A DNA stretch of 64,000 bases from positions 51,840,799 to 51,904,798 of the forward strand of contig CM072525.1 in the NCBI GenBank assembly GCA_036898135.1. Reading direction: 5' to 3'. The stretch is from Oncomelania hupensis. Lineage: Eukaryota > Mollusca > Gastropoda > Littorinimorpha > Pomatiopsidae. Below are positions 21,865-31,844 of the stretch, piece after piece. Position 1 is the stretch's first letter. Each line of letters opens with the position of its first letter. A model generated the notes under the pieces. It did no database searches. It saw only the letters and a program-made list of their open reading frames with translations, and had not been told where the DNA came from. A program made the position numbers and the translations under genes.

Positions 21865-23071
21865 TGTCACGCCAGGGAGGAATAAAGGATTCTGACCACT
21901 CAGAGATAGTTAGATTTTTTTCTGATTTCGTTGTTTATATTGATTTTCCTTCTTTCAGTCAGACAATATTTACGTTACACAACAATACATTACATCACCC
22001 ATAACTCTACATACATATTTCATGCAACATCACATATTCCATCACTCATAACTCTACATACGTATTTCATGCAACATCATATATACATAATTAATGCGAA
22101 AGTCATGCATCCACAAAAGTTTTTCAATTTAGAATGTTTATACTAGTTGATACCTCTCTTCCTTGCACTGACGACGATCACTGTTTTTCTCTTTGTACGA
22201 AAATGAAAGTTTCACGTCGATCGTCGTCTGCTATATCTATCATAATCGCTTCCCTACCTTGATTGTTGATCATATTGTTTCTTGGTTTACACTAACTTGT
22301 CATCTCCACTTGCGCACTGTCGTCTCTGTCCTAGTCCTCACATTTTAGTCCTGTATCGTCTGTTGATTTCACCTCTCACTCTCGAAACAGTCCATCTCTA
22401 GCATCCTCCATGTTCCGTACTCGATGCGGAAGAACCCAGAAAAAAAAAATCTGTTGAACATAATAAATAAAACCTTCCATCAGTAAGCGTCGTCTCGTTG
22501 CTAAGCTATTTCCGCCGGAAATCGATGTTCGAATCCATGGTAACGATAGCGGTCTCCGTAGATTGACGATCATCTCCGAATGCTTCCGAATTCGAATAAA
22601 CGATAAAACTCAACAAATGGCATGCACCCGTATAACGATAATATATTTTCAACATAGCAACCATTCGTTCACGCGATCCAATCATACTCAAATCACTTGG
22701 CTCGACGAAACGTTCCACGATCACCAGACCCGCCCCTTGCGCCCGATTATCAGTTCGGTCCCGATCTGCCGACGCGCGCACGATTGTCAATGATTTCCGT
22801 ACTGAGCCATTTCGCGAATTTATCTCATCTTTACAAATAAATAATCCTACCTACCCAAATGATGTGTGATATGAATTTAGACTATTCGTGCCACTGTGTC
22901 CAGATGCCCTTGGCTTTTGTTTACCACCCTTCTGCTCATGCGCGACCCACGTCAATTTTCAGACTTTGGCATGCGCTCATATCGTCACTTGATGACGCAT
23001 ACTCCATATCTTATTTCCGTCTGCATTGATTAGTAGGCCTACGTCGAGAGAATGCATAATGAAATGTGACA
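21865..23071 (-). repeat. Element B 3' LTR (1207 bp)
   Basis: Colinear with 28457-29888. It lacks the 225-bp segment found at about 29508-29732 in the other LTR. Confidence 0.93.
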
Positions 23072-23092
23072 CAAGGCCCTTCCCCAGCTAAA
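23072..23092 (-). promoter_or_regulatory. Element B polypurine tract
   Basis: The minus strand reads GCTGGGGAAGGGCCTTG just before the 3' LTR, a purine-rich plus-strand primer. Confidence 0.65.
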
Positions 23093-23234
23093 ACTCTAGT
23101 TTTAGTTTATAACTACACATTTACATATGAATACTCTACATATAACATATTTATAACAATAATTATTTCCCTCCATAATATCGCTGCTTTGTGCATGTCA
23201 TGCATGCCGTCTTGTCCATTCTCGTTTCCACTGT

Positions 23235-24065
23235 TTATTTCTTTTCCTCGTCGGCGATGCGACTGAGATAGTCTGCGCCCACGTTGTCTTTTCCTTTTAT
23301 TACCTTCACGTGGAAGTCATGTTGCTGTAATTGCAGCGCCCATCTCATCAAACGGCCATTTTCTGTCTTCGACTTCTGCAGATAATGTAATGGCTGATGA
23401 TCAGTTTCTAGCGTGAATCTTTGTCCATATACGTATAGCTCAAATCTCTTAATCCCCCACACAACTGCCAAACACTCTTTTTCAATGGTAGAATAGTTTC
23501 TTTCGGCTAACGATAGCTTCTTGCTTGCATAAGCAATTGGATGTATTTCCTGATCCTTTTCTTGCATAAGGACGGCTCCCATGGCTGTGTTTGATGCATC
23601 CGTCCTCAAGACGTAAGGTTTGCTGTTGTCAGGTAAATGCATCACTGGTTTACTGCACAAAACGTCTTTCAACTTTTTGAAAGCTTCCTCCGCTTCTTCA
23701 GTCCATCTGAGTTTGTCCGGCTGTTTCGCTTTTGTCATGTCGGTCAAAGGAGTGGCTATTTCTGCAAACATTGGTACAAATTTGCGATAATATCCAGCCA
23801 ATCCCAACAATGCTCTGAGTTCCTTTTTAGTTTGTGGTTTGCTGGCATTCTGCAGCTTGTTAATTTTGTCTTCTTCGGGTCGTATTCTACCCTGTCCCAA
23901 TTGATGTCCGAGGTACTCCATTTCCTCGTATCCAAAGAAACATTTTGATGGTTTAACTGTTAACCCAACTTCCTCCAGTCTCGTCAACACTGCTTCCACC
24001 GCTTCAAGATGCTCTTCCCATGTTTCCGTCGCCACTAAGATATCGTCAATGAAATTGTCCACATC
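23235..24065 (-). CDS. pol: Element B reverse transcriptase C-terminal half and RNase H
   Basis: In the same frame as the upstream pol but separated from it by one TAA. It begins with the catalytic box NFIDDILVAT (F instead of the usual Y in YxDD). The RT thumb follows (PSKCFFGYEEMEYLGH, LRALLGLAGYYRKFVP), then RNase H with LRTDASNTAMGAVL, LSLAERNYSTIEKECLAV and ETDHQPLHYL. It ends with a short tail HDFHVKVIKGKDNVGADYLS. RNase H removes the RNA strand during reverse transcription. The stop at 24066 would remove this half from the polyprotein unless read through. Confidence 0.9.
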   Translation of the reverse strand, partial: DVDNFIDDILVATETWEEHLEAVEAVLTRLEEVGLTVKPSKCFFGYEEMEYLGHQLGQGRIRPEEDKINKLQNASKPQTKKELRALLGLAGYYRKFVPMFAEIATPLTDMTKAKQPDKLRWTEEAEEAFKKLKDVLCSKPVMHLPDNSKPYVLRTDASNTAMGAVLMQEKDQEIHPIAYASKKLSLAERNYSTIEKECLAVVWGIKRFELYVYGQRFTLETDHQPLHYLQKSKTENGRLMRWALQLQQHDFHVKVIKGKDNVGADYLSRIADEEKK

Positions 24066-25946
24066 TTAGCGATTTAGTGGGCTCAACACTTTTCTCATCA
24101 TTCGCGAAAATACGGCGCCTGCCGTCTTTAAACCGAACGGCATTCGCGTCCATTGGAATTGCCCCACGGGTGTGGTAAATGCCGTCTTGTGCTTGTCCTC
24201 CTCATTCACTTTGATTTGCCAGTAGCCCTTTGAGCAGTCTAGCTTGGAGAAATACTTCGCTTTCCCAACCTTTGCGAATATTTGATCAATGTCTGGTATT
24301 GGCTCTGGATCAAATTCCAACGTTTCGTTCAATTTTCGATAATCCACGCAAAATCTCACTGAACTGTCCTTTTTCTTGACAAGTACGATGGGTGAATTGT
24401 ACGCTGATATAGTTGGTTCTATAACGCCCATTGTCAACATCTGATCCACTTCTGTTTTGACAGTTTCCATAACTGCGTGAGGTAGCGTATACTGCTTCAC
24501 GTACACTGGCTTTTGAGTTGTGCTACGCAATTCGCATGTCTCAATATCCGAATTTCCCGGCAATTCTTGTAATGCTTTCTGATGTCTTCTTCGCACTTCG
24601 TGCATCTGTTGTGCTTTATTCGCATCTAACTTGTCAGAAATATGGCTATCTTTTATACTCTCCGTAGCTTTGAGTGGCAATGTCGGTGCTGTTCCTATGG
24701 TTTCATCATAGTCTGCATAACCCTCGACATCTTCTTCCGTCATGACTACTGCGATCATTTCTGTGTCTTCTCTTTCCATGTAACTTTTCAGTAAGTTTGC
24801 ATGGTACACTTTTTCCTTGCCGTGTACATCCACCTTGTAATCAAACTCATTTATTTTCTTCGTTACGGTGAATGGTCCTTTCCACGTCAGTTGTAGTTTG
24901 TTCTTCTTTTCAGGTAAGAGCAACAACACTTTCGAACCCTCGTTAATGTTTCTAGACTTTGCCTTCTTGTTGAAATTTCTTGCGTGTCTTTGACTAGCTT
25001 TGAGCAAGTTTTCTTGTGCTATGATACATGTCTGCTCAATCCTATTTCTCAAGTCAATCACGTATTGTGCTGTCGTTTTCTCTTCTTCTTCGACCTGGTC
25101 CTTCATCCAAACGTGTTTCAATATTTGCATCGGCCCTTTGATTGATCTGCCGTACAACAATTCAAACGGTGAAAACATCATCGATTCTTGTGGCACCTCT
25201 CTATACGCGAATAGTAGCGCTGGTATCATGCGGTCCCACTCCTTTGGCTGTTCAAGGCACATTTTCTTCATCATTTGCTTCAATGTGCCGTTGAATTTCT
25301 CTACTAATCCATTCGATTGTGCATGATGTGGTGTCGTCTTGATGCCTTTCACGTCCAGTAGTTTCTGTAGTTGCTTCATTAGATCTCCCACAAATTGGGT
25401 TCCTTGGTCTGAGACTATTTCTTTTGGTATACCCAGCCTGGTCCAAATAGTCCAAAGCGCTTCCGCGATCTCGGTAGTTTGGCATGTCTTCAGCGGTACT
25501 GCTTCAGGATACCTGGTTGCATAATCGACCATTGTCAACACGTATCTGTATCCTCTGTCTGACATGGGAATGATCGGTCCGATTAGATCAATGGCGATCT
25601 TCTCAAAAGGTGTGTCTACCATGGGTACTTTACCTAATGGTGCACGCATGTGTCTGCCTCTGTGTGTTGATCTTTGGCATGCATCGCATGATGCGCAATA
25701 TCTTTGCACATCGCCGCAAATCCCTGGCCAATAAAAATCAGTCCACATTCTGTTCTTAGTTTTTCTTCCGCCCAGATGTCCGCTCATCGGCGTATCATGT
25801 GCTAATTTCATGATGCCTTGTCTGTATTTCTTGGGTACGACTATTTGTGTTTTCTTCTGATCATTTTCCTTGAATTCTCGAGTCAGCACTCCATTCTTCC
25901 ATCTATATATAGCTTTTGTACGCTTGTCACCTTGTTTCATTTCCAC
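24066..25946 (-). CDS. pol: Element B integrase and reverse transcriptase N-terminal half
   Basis: A 626-residue frame. The H2C2 zinc-binding part is near residues 50-95 (HDTPMSGHLGG ... CASCDACQRS). The integrase core has Asp in IAIDLIGPI, Asp in IVSDQGTQF and Glu in SNGLVEKFNG. A GPF module (LTWKGPFTVTKK) ends near residue 375. RT starts near residue 490 with SPIVLVKKKDSSVRFCVDYRK, YFSKLDCSKGYWQIKV and RMPFGLKTAGAVFSRM, and the frame ends with a TAA after SPLNR. Integrase before RT is the Gmr1-like order. The frame overlaps gag-protease by about 20 bases, so expression would need a frameshift. Confidence 0.93.
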   Translation of the reverse strand: MEMKQGDKRTKAIYRWKNGVLTREFKENDQKKTQIVVPKKYRQGIMKLAHDTPMSGHLGGRKTKNRMWTDFYWPGICGDVQRYCASCDACQRSTHRGRHMRAPLGKVPMVDTPFEKIAIDLIGPIIPMSDRGYRYVLTMVDYATRYPEAVPLKTCQTTEIAEALWTIWTRLGIPKEIVSDQGTQFVGDLMKQLQKLLDVKGIKTTPHHAQSNGLVEKFNGTLKQMMKKMCLEQPKEWDRMIPALLFAYREVPQESMMFSPFELLYGRSIKGPMQILKHVWMKDQVEEEEKTTAQYVIDLRNRIEQTCIIAQENLLKASQRHARNFNKKAKSRNINEGSKVLLLLPEKKNKLQLTWKGPFTVTKKINEFDYKVDVHGKEKVYHANLLKSYMEREDTEMIAVVMTEEDVEGYADYDETIGTAPTLPLKATESIKDSHISDKLDANKAQQMHEVRRRHQKALQELPGNSDIETCELRSTTQKPVYVKQYTLPHAVMETVKTEVDQMLTMGVIEPTISAYNSPIVLVKKKDSSVRFCVDYRKLNETLEFDPEPIPDIDQIFAKVGKAKYFSKLDCSKGYWQIKVNEEDKHKTAFTTPVGQFQWTRMPFGLKTAGAVFSRMMRKVLSPLNR

Positions 25947-27768
25947 AGACCCATCCGCTGCATTTCTTCAACGATTCATCTTCCTTCTGTGCTTGTTTTA
26001 GTTGTTCTGGTGTGACGTCAACTATTTTCGTTTCTGCAATGTTCAGCTCTTTTTGACTCCGTTTTGTTGCTGCACTTCGTGTTTCTATTTCTGCGCATAA
26101 TTCCTTTGCTTTGATTTCTTCTAGTTGCTTTGACTGCCTTGTCTCTGTCGCATTTGTTTCCCTTGTTGCACAGGTTCCCATTATAGGATACACTGGAATG
26201 ACGTTTAACTGCTCTTTGTTCAGGAATCTTGCGTTTCCTATTAGCACTGGCATTGCTGGTCTAGGCATGACCAATACTTCTGCGTTCCCCTCGAAAAATG
26301 GTGTCCGCATAAATACCTTGGCAACTGGTACTTGTTTGACGTCGCACGACGCAAATGTTACGGATCTTATTTCGCCCGTATACTTGTCTTTGGGTACCAA
26401 TTCCGTATCCACAACGCTAATCGTAGCTCCCGTGTCTCTGAGTGCTAACACTTCTTTGCCTTCTATTTCCACTTGGCATAGTGGTTGATAATCTATCTTT
26501 CTGCATTTATCGCATAATGCCATTTTGTGATCATCTTCAATCTTGTCCCCAAAATATGGTATTCCTACTCTCAATGCGTGATGATCTATTCTCTCGTGAT
26601 GCTGACGATGCGTGTCCGCGCTACCGCAATTCAATGCAGGTGCTGCTTCGCATGGTGAATGGACATACATCACATTTTGTTTCCTGTTTGGGCATGCTGC
26701 CACCTTGTGAGGTCCTCCACAGTTGTAACATTCCAGCTTGAATGACACTCTATTTCTAAATGGTGGATGTTCGTTTCTGCTCGTCGGCTTGTTGTCGCGT
26801 GATCCCTGTTGGTTGCTATCTCTCCTGGGTGATGAACTCCTACTGTCTCTGAATCTGAGTCTGTCTCTGCTGTTATCGACGTGCATACTACGAGTCTCAT
26901 GTCCTCTACTTCTTCTGGATATCTCATACGTTTCTGCTGCCTCAGCGGCTGCGTCTACTGTAGCTGGTCTCCGGTCACGTACGAATGTAGCTTGCTCCCT
27001 TGGCAACGCATCTACAAACGTGTCCACTGCCAACAATTCTACTACGCTGTCGAAGTCCTTGGTTTTTCCTGAGAGTTCAATCCATCGGGTTATCCATTGA
27101 GTAATCCGATTCATTAGTTCTCTGGCTGTTTCATCATTCTTCTTCTTGGCGTTCTTCAACTTCTCTCTGTACTCTTCCGACGTCAGTCGAGACTTTTTCA
27201 GCAACTCATTGCGGATTTGTTGGAAATCTTCAAAATCCAAGTGTTGCATGTGCGTAATAGCCTCTGCTGCTTTCCCTTTCAGCAATGCAATTAAATGTAG
27301 TCCCCATTCGTCTTCTGGAATGTGGTCTGCACTCATGACTCTCTCGAACTTCCATAGATATATTTCCAAATCTTCTCCGTCTTCGTAAAATGGTAGCTTG
27401 ATCTTAATCCTGTGTCGCCCCTGCGCATTATTATTTCTGTTCCATCTCCCCTCATCATTTGGGTTTGCTGCTTGAATTTCTAGTTCCTTCAAATGTGCTT
27501 GTCTCTCGGCTTCCCGTTCTTGCCGTGCTGCCTCTCGTTCGCGTTCTTGCCTTGCTGCTTCTCGCTCTTGTTGCGCTGCTTCTCGTTCGCGCTCTTGTTG
27601 TTTTTCTTGTTGCGCCACTGTTGACCAATTTTTTTTCTCTTCTAACACGTATGCGGTCAAGTCTTTCCCTGTTAAACCTAGCAGCTCTCCTTCTTCTTTC
27701 CATTTCTGCATCTTGGCTTTCATGTCTGGTTCTTGCGCCATTTCTGTTTGGCTTCTGGTTTCAGGCAT
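25927..27768 (-). CDS. gag: Element B gag-protease
   Basis: A 613-residue frame starting MPETRSQTEMAQEPD, the first ATG after the leader. Residues 60-95 are an alternating Arg/Glu coiled-coil (QQEREREAA repeats). The capsid begins IKIKLPFYEDGEDLEIYLWKFE and contains the SCAN-like segment ITRWIELSGKTKDF ... LPREQATFVRDRRPATVD. The knuckle CYNCGGPHKVAAC has CX2CX3HX4C spacing, one residue shorter than usual. A retropepsin follows with LALRDTGATISVVD and the flap region PVLIGNARFLNKEQ. The end (CSGWVCGNETR) runs into the start of the pol frame. Confidence 0.93.
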   Translation of the reverse strand: MPETRSQTEMAQEPDMKAKMQKWKEEGELLGLTGKDLTAYVLEEKKNWSTVAQQEKQQEREREAAQQEREAARQEREREAARQEREAERQAHLKELEIQAANPNDEGRWNRNNNAQGRHRIKIKLPFYEDGEDLEIYLWKFERVMSADHIPEDEWGLHLIALLKGKAAEAITHMQHLDFEDFQQIRNELLKKSRLTSEEYREKLKNAKKKNDETARELMNRITQWITRWIELSGKTKDFDSVVELLAVDTFVDALPREQATFVRDRRPATVDAAAEAAETYEISRRSRGHETRSMHVDNSRDRLRFRDSRSSSPRRDSNQQGSRDNKPTSRNEHPPFRNRVSFKLECYNCGGPHKVAACPNRKQNVMYVHSPCEAAPALNCGSADTHRQHHERIDHHALRVGIPYFGDKIEDDHKMALCDKCRKIDYQPLCQVEIEGKEVLALRDTGATISVVDTELVPKDKYTGEIRSVTFASCDVKQVPVAKVFMRTPFFEGNAEVLVMPRPAMPVLIGNARFLNKEQLNVIPVYPIMGTCATRETNATETRQSKQLEEIKAKELCAEIETRSAATKRSQKELNIAETKIVDVTPEQLKQAQKEDESLKKCSGWVCGNETR

Positions 27769-28431
27769 GGTGTCTCAATTTATCGCAGCTTCTCTAATTC
27801 GCAAAAAGCGAATATAAAGTCTCTCACTAATCTATCGCGTATATGTCCGGATTTACATATACGTTTTCTGCGATGACGCTAACTGGTGACTGAGATAAAG
27901 TCTATCGCGCTACTCAGTCTATGTCTCTACAGATTATCTGAAGAATAGAATTTTACTAATCTAAATCTGTACTTTCATCGACAACCCGCGCAATCGCCCG
28001 ATCGTCACCGACGCCAACAACCAAACACAAACAATACTCGACTAAAAGAAAGGGACGAATCTAGCGATCGCAAAAATTTCGGAGCTGAATACCTCCCGAT
28101 GTTTCACAACGCCCTCCAACCGCCCACAGGTAAATTTAACTATATTCTGAGTGTTCCTTTGACGTGACAGAAAACACAATGGTGGAGAGTTTAGACTGCT
28201 CTAAATATTTCTCCCGTAAGTGGCCTTGGCCGATACCGCTACCGTTATACTTAATGGTTAGACCAACACTTGCCACTGTGGTTGGATACAACTATCCGTG
28301 GTACGAATCCCCGGGATATATTTTATTTGTCTTCACAAATGATAAATATCCGTGGCTCGAATCCCTAAGAAGTTTCTCAGATTGTGGTTACCAATGGTGG
28401 TTACAACCTGAAACGTTTCCACGGGATGGGA
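27769..28431 (-). other. Element B leader
   Basis: Non-coding stretch between gag start and primer site; no independent gene seen. Confidence 0.6.
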
Positions 28432-28450
28432 TCTCAGGACGAAGCCCCCA
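28432..28450 (-). promoter_or_regulatory. Element B primer binding site, tRNA-Pro-like
   Basis: The minus strand reads TGGGGGCTTCGTCCTGAGAT a few bases after the 5' LTR. It resembles the tRNA-Pro site TGGGGGCTCGTCC known from gammaretroviruses, with one extra T. Confidence 0.6.
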
Positions 28451-28456
28451 AAATGT

Positions 28457-29888
28457 TGTCACGCCAGGGAGGAATAAAGGATTCTGACCACTCAGAGATA
28501 GTTAGATTTTTTTTTCTGATTTCGTTGTTTATATTGATTTTCCTTCTTTCAGTCAGACAATATTTACGTTACACAACAATACATTACATCACCCATAACT
28601 CTACATACATATTTCATGCAACATCACATATTCCATCACTCATAACTCTACATACGTATTTCATGCAACATCATATATACATAATTAATGCGAAAGTCAT
28701 GCATCCACAAAAGTTTTTCAATTTAGAATATTTATACTAGTTGATACCTCTCTTCCTTGCACTGACGACGATCACTGTTTTTCTCTTTGTACGAAAATGA
28801 AAGTTTCACGTCGATCGTCGTCTGCTATATCTATCATAATCGCTTCCCTACCTTGATTGTTGATCATATTGTTTCTTGGTTTACACTAACTTGTCATCTC
28901 CACTTGCGCACTGTCGTCTCTGTCCTAGTCCTCACATTTTAGTCCTGTATCGTCTGTTGATTTCACCTCTCACTCTCGAAACAGTCCATCTCTAGCATCC
29001 TCCATGTTCCGTACTCGATGCGGAAGAACCCAGAAAAAAAACATCTGTTGAACATAATAAATAAAACCTTCCATCAGTAAGCGTCGTCTCGTTGCTAAGC
29101 TATTTCCGCCGGAAATCGATGTTCGAATCCATGGTAACGATAGCGGTCTCCGTAGATTGACGATCATCTCCGAATGCTTCCGAATTCGAATAAACGATAA
29201 AACTCAACAAATGGCATGCACCCGTATAACGATAATATATTTTCAACATAGCAACCATCCGTTCACGCGATCCAATCATACTCAATTCACTTGGCTCGAC
29301 GAAACGTTCCACGATCACCAGACCCGCCCCTTGCGCCCGATTATCAGTTCGGTCCCGATCTGCCGACGCGCGCACGATTGTCAATGATTTCCGTACTGAG
29401 CCTTTTCGCGAATTTATCTCATCTTTACAAATAAATAATCCTACCTACCCAAATGATGTGTGATATGAATTTAGACTATTCGTGCCACTGTGTCCAGATG
29501 CCCTTGTCGGTAACTGCCACAATCACAATGGTCACTGGTCGTCACTTCCCCCAGTAGACACGGTTTTCTCCATACTCCTCAGCTATGAGAGAGCTGCACA
29601 TGAACTCTTCTCATAGCTTAGATATCTCTCCTCCGAAATATCTTTCCGCAGGCACCCTGCTGCTGAGTATGTTCCTCCAAGCCGCTGTCCACTCCCGAGA
29701 TCAAAAATCTCCTCACGTTGTCTCAACGCTTTTGTTTACCACCCTTCTGCTCATGCGCGACCCACGTCAATTTTCAGACTTCACGGCATGCGCTCATATC
29801 GTCACTTGATGACGCATACTCCATATCTTATTTCCGTCTGCATTGATTAGTAGGCCTACGTCGTGAGAATGCATAATGAAATGTGACA
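28457..29888 (-). repeat. Element B 5' LTR (1432 bp)
   Basis: TGTCACG to GTGACA. It contains an extra block of about 225 bp (29508-29732) relative to the 3' LTR, so either a deletion in one or an insertion in the other LTR occurred. Confidence 0.93.
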
Positions 29889-29893
29889 ACACA

Positions 29894-31022
29894 CAACAAG
29901 CTAATAAAGCCTCACATGCTTTAAGACGAACTATTCGTGGGCAAAACATAGAGTTAAGAACAATGCTTCACTTATTTGATATGCTAGTAAAGCCGGTTCT
30001 GACCTATGCTGCAGAGGTCTGGTTTCCCTTCAATAGAACTAAATTGCAAAATCAGCCCCAAGATGACTTATTTAATATTTTTGCTGATTCTTTTTCGTCA
30101 CAAAATGTTTCCGAAAGTCTTCAGATTAAATTTTGTAGAAATATTTTAGGAGTTCATAAGAAATCAATTTATGCTAGCAGTGCTTGCCGAATTGGGTCGT
30201 TATCCAATTTCTATCAGTATGATACGTCAAACAATCTCTTTCTGGATACACTTGACCACGTCTTCAGAGTCAACTTTAATTCATGATACGTATCATAAAT
30301 GGTGTTGAATGATTCAGAAAATACATGGATACTCTGTGTAAAACATATTTTACGCAGTTTAGGTTTGGGTCACGTTTGGTCAAACCAAGGTACCCTAAGT
30401 TTAACACGATTAAAATTTACACTAAAGGAGAAGCTTCATGAGAAATATATTTTATTTTGGAACAAAAAACGATACGATCAGAATTCCAAATTAGCCTTTA
30501 ACAATCAAATGAATACAGGAACTAGATACGAATTTCAAACGTATCTTTTATGTAAAAATCTTAATTACCGACAATCCATGTGCAAGTTAAAAATAAGCGC
30601 ACACGAACTTGAAATCGAAAAGGGCAGATTTAAAAATATCCCTCGAGAGCACCGTTTGTGTCAATGTTGCAACGTGACTGAAGACGAGCTTCACTTTCTG
30701 GACAAGTGTGTATTGTATAATATTGAAAGACAAAAGTTTATTGGTGAAGTTCTCAACTCTAATGATAGGGAATTATTCATAAACAACCTTGCAATATTGA
30801 AACCGAGCATGATTTTTCAAATGGGAATTTGTTCAAACTATCTTTCATCCTATATTTTTCGCTGCTTCAAAATAAGACTTTTTGCACTATAAATGTCAAG
30901 ACCTTTCTCTTGACACAATGACAAGAATTGCATGCGTCAATGTACCATATATTGTGTCTTGTAAACCTTGCTTTGGTTTTATGACAATAAATATTCGTAT
31001 TCGTATTCGTATTCGTATTCAT
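29894..31022 (+). pseudogene. LINE 3' end fragment with hexamer tail
   Basis: Two frames (to 30286, and 30299-30892) form the region downstream of a LINE reverse transcriptase: LLHLFDMLVKPVLTYAAEVW, FCRNILGVHKKS and the cysteine motif CQCCNVTEDELHFLDKC. The sequence ends with TATTCG hexamers (about 30992-31020), a typical LINE 3' tail. The left part is replaced by the element-B insertion site. It is CR1- or L2-like in style, but I cannot assign the clade. One frame break at about 30287. Confidence 0.75.
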
Positions 31023-31810
31023 CCAAAATATTTATATGTTACATCTGGTGACCCTGTTTTTTTTCTCTGTTAGTATTGTAGTTCATTAGTATTTAGGTCA
31101 TTTCTTTTACATCCGGTAGAGCTTAGTTGTTTCACTTGTGAGTGTTGAGGTGCGTTTGTGTGTACTGTTGTGATTATTGGATGTTTGATGTTATTAATTA
31201 GTGGTTTTAGATCGTCTCCAGTTTCACGGTAGGGCGCTCCTGTATAGTTTCAGAGTTGATCATGGGCTTATTATCTTTTTCTACCTGTGGGGTCTATATT
31301 CTTTATCATTACTCTTTCTGCTTTCTTAGCATTAGTTTGTTTACATTGTCTGTAGTTATCTTTGTTCTGTAGGGCCAACATATATATATATATATAAATC
31401 CACCCTTAGGGCTACCATTGAAAAAAGGTACCTTACGGCTGCCAGGGCTATATCTGTGTTATGGAAGCGCACTTTAATGAAAGTTCCTACAAACACTTCA
31501 ATAACAAAGTGCTCTTCATTTGTATGGAGTTGTATGTAAAAATCAATATACAAAAAGTTATATTGACATCGGTGGACAAACAACAAAAGCAACAACATAC
31601 TTTGCACGTGGTCACTTTCTGATTAAAGTATTTGTTCACACAGAAGTAAATTGTTAAAGACGCACCCGACTCAAAAATAAAAATTTGCTCAGCGATGCAG
31701 TTTGGTGAACTATAAATTATGTTACCTTTCTTTTTTATTTAAATGCTTTTTTGATTTTTAATTAATATTTTTCTAAAAATTGCACATTTTAACTTTCGCT
31801 TTTGGCACCA
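31023..31810. other. No recognisable gene
   Basis: AT-rich; a short (TA)n run at 31379-31397 is the only structured sequence seen. Confidence 0.5.
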
Positions 31811-31823
31811 AAGCGGAAGTGAC
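31811..31823 (+). promoter_or_regulatory. ETS/CRE-like promoter motif
   Basis: AAGCGGAAGTGACG stands 25-35 bases before the start codon of the THAP-like pseudogene. CGGAAGTGACG is a common proximal promoter motif of animal housekeeping genes. Confidence 0.3.
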
Positions 31824-31844
31824 GTTATAAGTGTGTAAGTCAAA

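Larger units (their letters stand above)
21865..29888 (-). mobile_element. Element B: nearly complete Gmr1-like Ty3/gypsy retrotransposon
   Basis: About 8.0 kb on the minus strand. Both LTRs (TGTCACG to GTGACA) are present, flanked by the 5-bp duplication ACACA (21860-21864 and 29889-29893). Order from 5' to 3': LTR, primer site, gag with SCAN-like capsid, protease, integrase, reverse transcriptase, RNase H, polypurine tract, LTR. The LTRs are about 99% alike outside one 225-bp length difference. Only two coding breaks are visible: a gag/pol frame change at about 25935 and a TAA at 24066. This is the best preserved element in the window. Confidence 0.93.
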
